Of a stretch of DNA of 37,460 bases, positions 34,546-37,460 are shown piece by piece. The first letter of the stretch is position 1; each line of letters begins with the position of its first letter. The stretch comes from Sulfurimonas sp. Its GTDB lineage: Bacteria > Campylobacterota > Campylobacteria > Campylobacterales > Sulfurimonadaceae. Where the stretch lies: NCBI GenBank assembly GCA_030247515.1, contig JAOTSA010000009.1, positions 1-37,460 on the forward strand, read 5' to 3'. Both the position numbers and the translations under genes were made by a program. The notes under the pieces are model-generated. The model did no database searches. It saw nothing but the letters and a program-made list of their open reading frames with translations, and was not told where the DNA came from.

Positions 34546-35096
34546 TACCAATAAAGCGGATAGTGTCTTTTTGTGTTGCTTGAGAGGTTGTTTACAACAA
34601 GCGCTATTATAAGCATAATGAACGCCCCAAGCATAATGGGCGTGAATGGATAGAGCCATTCAAGAGAGCGTATCTGCTCGCTTCCTATGACATAAATGAG
34701 TGCAGTTGCTCCACCAGGAGGGTGCATGGTCAAGGTAAGGTGCATCACAAAAACAGAGAGAGCGACACTCAAAGCACACAAAAGTGCCAAATCCAAAACC
34801 CCGTCAAACATTTTCACCAAAAAAACAGATACTAAAGCAGAGAGAACATGACCGCCTAAAAGGTTTCTAGGCTGTGAAAACGGTACTTCAGGCGCACCAT
34901 AAACCAAAACGGCGGAAGCCCCAAAAGAGCCAAGGAGAAAGAAGCTGTCATGAGCTGAAAATGAGTTACTGAAGATGGACATGGCATAAATGCCCACAAA
35001 TGCACCAAAAACAGACCAAAGTATCTTGCTTATGGGCTTTCGTGTAGGTCTGATGCTCTTAGAGCGCATTCTTGCAAAATAGTTTCTAAGACGCAT
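34542..35096 (-). CDS. HPP-family integral membrane protein
   Basis: A 184-aa protein with about four to five membrane segments and the name-giving HPP motif in LTMHPPGGATALIYV. The HPP family includes cyanobacterial and chloroplast members shown to transport nitrite; the bacterial function here is inferred only. GAGAGGG lies four bases before the ATG. Upstream are a candidate -10 and a perfect FNR/DNR-type box. It lies downstream of tmk on the same strand but probably has its own promoter. Its last four bases are shared with the end of the opposing globin-PsiE gene. Confidence 0.88.
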   Translation of the reverse strand: MRLRNYFARMRSKSIRPTRKPISKILWSVFGAFVGIYAMSIFSNSFSAHDSFFLLGSFGASAVLVYGAPEVPFSQPRNLLGGHVLSALVSVFLVKMFDGVLDLALLCALSVALSVFVMHLTLTMHPPGGATALIYVIGSEQIRSLEWLYPFTPIMLGAFIMLIIALVVNNLSSNTKRHYPLYWY

Positions 35097-35124
35097 AAAT
35101 CCCTCTCAAATATAACGATAACGA

Positions 35125-35130
35125 ATAATA
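35125..35130 (-). promoter_or_regulatory. Candidate -10 box of the HPP gene
   Basis: TATTAT on the minus strand, giving a predicted transcription start near 35118 and a leader of about 22 bases containing GAGAGGG. It lies 22 bases downstream of the palindromic box at 35153-35166. Confidence 0.45.
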
Positions 35131-35152
35131 GAGAGTTTTTTGCCAAGAGGCA

Positions 35153-35166
35153 TTGATATATATCAA
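35153..35166. promoter_or_regulatory. Perfect FNR/DNR-type box TTGAT-N4-ATCAA
   Basis: TTGATATATATCAA is a perfect 14-bp palindrome identical to the FNR/DNR consensus half-sites with a four-base spacer. Its centre (35159.5) is about 41.5 bases upstream of the predicted HPP transcription start, the class II activator position. It overlaps the tmk stop codon. Confidence 0.6.
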
Positions 35167-35741
35167 ATATGATTGATATTGTCGATTATCTCTTGTGTTA
35201 TGGTGTCTATATTTTTTGTGGCATCTATAACTACAAGCTCGATATTTAGGAGTTTTGCGGCTGTTATAAGTGCTTCTTGGATTTTCAAAAGGTACTCTTC
35301 TCCTCTTAGTTCTATGCCGTCAAGTTTTTTTTGCGAGAGTCTAAAGATGAGTTCCTCTTTTGTAAGAGAGAGTAAAAAAACTTTTTGCGGATAGACTCCG
35401 CCTGTTGCAAATCTGTTGAGATGTAAGATGGCTGTTTCGCTGATTTCGCCTTGAATGAGAGCATACGCAACGCCGCTTACAACGCTTCTGTCAGAGATAA
35501 TCATCTTGTCAATATTTGGCTCAACCACCTCTTTCATGTGTTCCGCACGGTCTGCCAAAAAGAGTAAAAATTCCGCTTTTTTGCTTTTGGTTTTAGCACT
35601 AAGCACTATCTCCCGTATCTCTTTTCCAGCCTCAGTTCCTCCTGGTTCTTTTGTGATGATAGCCTCTGGAAAATGGGTACGTAAACGCTCTATTTGCGTG
35701 CTTTTGCCTGCTGTGTCAATGCCCTCTATTGCAATGTACAT
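35163..35741 (-). CDS. tmk: Thymidylate kinase
   Basis: Phosphorylates dTMP to dTDP. P-loop IEGIDTAGKST (Thr in place of the common Gly/Ala before AGKST), the DR(Y/S) block ISDRSVVSGVAYA and the TKEPGGTEAGKEIR loop are typical of bacterial Tmk. It has 192 aa. The start overlaps the coaD end by 16 bases. It is the last gene of the flgA-ubiX-coaD-tmk run before the HPP gene. Confidence 0.94.
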   Translation of the reverse strand: MYIAIEGIDTAGKSTQIERLRTHFPEAIITKEPGGTEAGKEIREIVLSAKTKSKKAEFLLFLADRAEHMKEVVEPNIDKMIISDRSVVSGVAYALIQGEISETAILHLNRFATGGVYPQKVFLLSLTKEELIFRLSQKKLDGIELRGEEYLLKIQEALITAAKLLNIELVVIDATKNIDTITQEIIDNINHI

Positions 35742-36217
35742 GACTGCATCTCCTTGATGATTTTTTGCACCTCTTTTGGAACGAGATGCTCTGTTTTTGC
35801 GTTGAATTTAAGAAGATTTCTTACGATGGAGGAGCTTATAAAAGCGTGTTGCAGTTTTGGCATAAGGTAAACCGTCTCGATGGTGTCGTCCAGTGAGTTA
35901 TTCAAGTAACCAAGCTGTAACTCATACTCAAAGTCGCTTACGGCACGCAAACCACGAATCAAAACAGTCGCTTTATATGTGTGGGCAAGCTCAACTGTGA
36001 GATTATCAAAGCCTACGACTGTTACATTTTGAAGATTTTTGACTGCCTCTTGCGCCATCTCTATGCGCTCCTTTAGTGTAAACATCGGTTTTTTGTCTGA
36101 AGAGATTGCCACTGCGACTATGATTTCGTCAAAGAGATTTAAAGCTCGCTCAATGATGTCAAAATGCCCATTGGTAATGGGGTCAAACGTCCCAGGGTAG
36201 AGTGCTATTTTTTTCAT
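35726..36217 (-). CDS. coaD: Phosphopantetheine adenylyltransferase
   Basis: Penultimate step of coenzyme A synthesis: pantetheine 4'-phosphate + ATP to dephospho-CoA. The nucleotidyltransferase motif is YPGTFDPITNGHFDI (TNGH), with IRGLRAVSDFEYELQ and the ISSSIVRNLL block. The ATG that overlaps the ubiX stop (ATGA) was preferred to one three codons upstream; it gives MKKIALYPGTFDP and 163 aa, standard for CoaD. Confidence 0.94.
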   Translation of the reverse strand: MKKIALYPGTFDPITNGHFDIIERALNLFDEIIVAVAISSDKKPMFTLKERIEMAQEAVKNLQNVTVVGFDNLTVELAHTYKATVLIRGLRAVSDFEYELQLGYLNNSLDDTIETVYLMPKLQHAFISSSIVRNLLKFNAKTEHLVPKEVQKIIKEMQSCTLQ

Positions 36218-36744
36218 GATTCCCATCTTTTGTAGAGACTATTTTCGATACCAAGGAGGTCAAACCATTTGCCAATAACAAAGTTTTCCATCTCATCAAG
36301 CGTCTGTTGCTCCGAATAGTACGCCATAACAGGGGGAGCGATGATAACCCCAAGTGTTGCGAGTTTGTGCATATTTTCAAGCGCAATCGCCGAAAAAGGC
36401 ATCTCACGTGGAGCAAGAATGAGCTTTTTATGCTCTTTTATCATTACGCTTGCGCATCTGGTAACTAGGTTGTCCGCTATGCCACATGCTATCTTTGCAA
36501 GAGTATTCATACTGCAAGGTGCGATTATCATCGCATCCACCCCAAAAGAGCCAGATGAGATACTTGCTGCGATATTTTCATCATCATGCACTACGACATT
36601 AAGCTCTTTGTCCAAAACTACACCCGCATTTTTTGTCATGATGAAGTGTTTCTGCGTCTCTTGCGGAAGGAGTTGTAAGATTTTAAGACCCAAATTTACA
36701 CCGCTTGCACCGCTTGATGCCACAACTATTTTTTCAATTTTCAC
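36214..36744 (-). CDS. ubiX: Flavin prenyltransferase UbiX
   Basis: Makes prenylated FMN, the cofactor of UbiD-type decarboxylases used in quinone and aromatic acid metabolism. Family blocks are ASSGASGVNLGLKIL (FMN phosphate loop), IIAPCSMNTLAKIACGIADNL and LILAPREMPFSAIALENM. It has 176 aa. The start is GTG with GGAG five bases upstream, and it overlaps the flgA stop (GTGA). UbiD is not in the window. Confidence 0.94.
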   Translation of the reverse strand: MKIEKIVVASSGASGVNLGLKILQLLPQETQKHFIMTKNAGVVLDKELNVVVHDDENIAASISSGSFGVDAMIIAPCSMNTLAKIACGIADNLVTRCASVMIKEHKKLILAPREMPFSAIALENMHKLATLGVIIAPPVMAYYSEQQTLDEMENFVIGKWFDLLGIENSLYKRWES

Positions 36745-37460
36745 TTTATCTCCGCTGCATCAGAGCCTATAACTCTTGCTTTTAAAATTTTTCCACTGCC
36801 GTTTTGAACATCAATTATATCATTTACTTTACCGTCTTGAAGAGCTTTTGCACTAAAAGTTATCATTATGCCATCCTCAAAAAAGTTAACACTAATCATA
36901 GAATCTCTCTTCACAACATCCAAAATCTCCACATCACGCACGGTTAGAATAGTATCTTTTGGTATGTGTCTTTTGACCTGAAGTGATTTTTGCTCTATGT
37001 TTTGAAGCGGTTGTTCTCTGAAATCTTCCAAAGCCACGATTTTTTTAACACAGTTTGTAAGTGTAAGCTGCGTCTCTTTTTTGATGGTATCTCTGCTTTT
37101 ATAAACTGCAACATCAGCAACAATAGTGTAGTCAAAGAAGAATTTTTTATTTTCCGCTGTTTTGATACTTAAAATGCCCTCATTAGACAAAAAATCACGG
37201 CTTTTTATCTCAACGCTGTACGTTTTTGGTAAAGACGCAAGATAGCTGCGAGGCGCAACAAAAACAGATTTTATATTTATATCTTCATAGTTACTTTGAT
37301 AATACTCTTTGAGTTTTTCCTCTATTAAAGAGGTGTCCACTGAACTTTTTAAGATGAAATTTATGTAATTTTCTTTTGTGGTATAGTTTTTATAACCATG
37401 TTTTATAAGTATTGCCAAAAGTTCTTTAGACTTTATTTTTTGTGAATATCTGTTTTGCTT
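36741..37460 (-). CDS. flgA: Flagellar P-ring assembly protein FlgA (5' end beyond window)
   Basis: FlgA is the periplasmic chaperone for P-ring (FlgI) assembly in the flagellar basal body. The C-terminal half carries the SAF-type domain (QVKRHIPKDTILTVRDVEIL, DVQNGSGKILKARVIG). The frame stays open with no stop through to the last base of the window, so the internal TTG near 37418 is not the real start; signal peptide and true start lie outside. At least 239 codons are present. The stop overlaps the ubiX GTG start, so flagellar and cofactor genes are linked here. Confidence 0.85.
   Translation of the reverse strand, partial: KQNRYSQKIKSKELLAILIKHGYKNYTTKENYINFILKSSVDTSLIEEKLKEYYQSNYEDINIKSVFVAPRSYLASLPKTYSVEIKSRDFLSNEGILSIKTAENKKFFFDYTIVADVAVYKSRDTIKKETQLTLTNCVKKIVALEDFREQPLQNIEQKSLQVKRHIPKDTILTVRDVEILDVVKRDSMISVNFFEDGIMITFSAKALQDGKVNDIIDVQNGSGKILKARVIGSDAAEIK

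Overview
This is an AT-rich, gene-dense bacterial chromosome segment. The protein families point to Campylobacterota, most likely a free-living Sulfurimonas-like organism. The evidence is the short 189-aa adenylate kinase of Helicobacter/Campylobacter type, carboxyspermidine-type polyamine genes, the run hisB-kdsC-lptC-lptA-engB-GNAT-mrdA, TATAAT boxes without clear -35 elements, and frequent TTG starts. The genus is inferred from family resemblance, not from a search.

Layout. 1-4460: dnaJ (minus), then divergently mltA-recR-mlaA-mlaC (cell wall, recombination, outer-membrane lipid asymmetry). 4490-7194: an NdvB-like GH17/GT2 beta-glucan enzyme with its own terminator. 7276-12610: a HerA/VirB4-like ATPase, sixA, pyruvate kinase and a Tas-like aldo/keto reductase, all on the plus strand. 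12619-16678: a CinA N-domain protein, a small acidic protein with an E. coli-type adenylate kinase, and, tail to tail with it, a second Campylobacterota-type adenylate kinase behind aspS. 16800-19971: nadK-recN-tatD, overlapping and closed by a terminator that starts inside tatD. 20049-27402: envelope genes mltD-like, rlpA, hisB, kdsC, lptC, lptA, engB, a short N-acetylglutamate-synthase-like GNAT, a MreD-like membrane protein and mrdA. 27412-32311: a DUF695-RraB protein, an LplT-PlsC fusion broken by a one-base frameshift, and the two carboxy(nor)spermidine genes. 32317-37460: hisS, a globin-sensor/PsiE membrane protein, an HPP-family membrane protein behind a perfect FNR/DNR-type box, tmk, coaD, ubiX and a 5'-truncated flgA running off the window edge.

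Most of the window is housekeeping and envelope biogenesis. The parts most worth a second look are: (i) the 33.6-35.2 kb pair, a haem-globin sensor fused to PsiE converging on an HPP-family gene (relatives transport nitrite), which has a TTGAT-N4-ATCAA box placed at about -41.5 of a predicted promoter; (ii) two structurally different adenylate kinases 22 bp apart, one apparently acquired; (iii) the frameshifted lysophospholipid flippase/acyltransferase; (iv) the HerA-like ATPase with an unusual coiled-coil and glycine/alanine-rich tail.

No tRNA, rRNA, CRISPR array, insertion sequence or prophage gene was recognised. No stretch above 300 bases lacks a gene; the largest gaps are about 60-120 bases and hold promoters, terminators or nothing recognisable.
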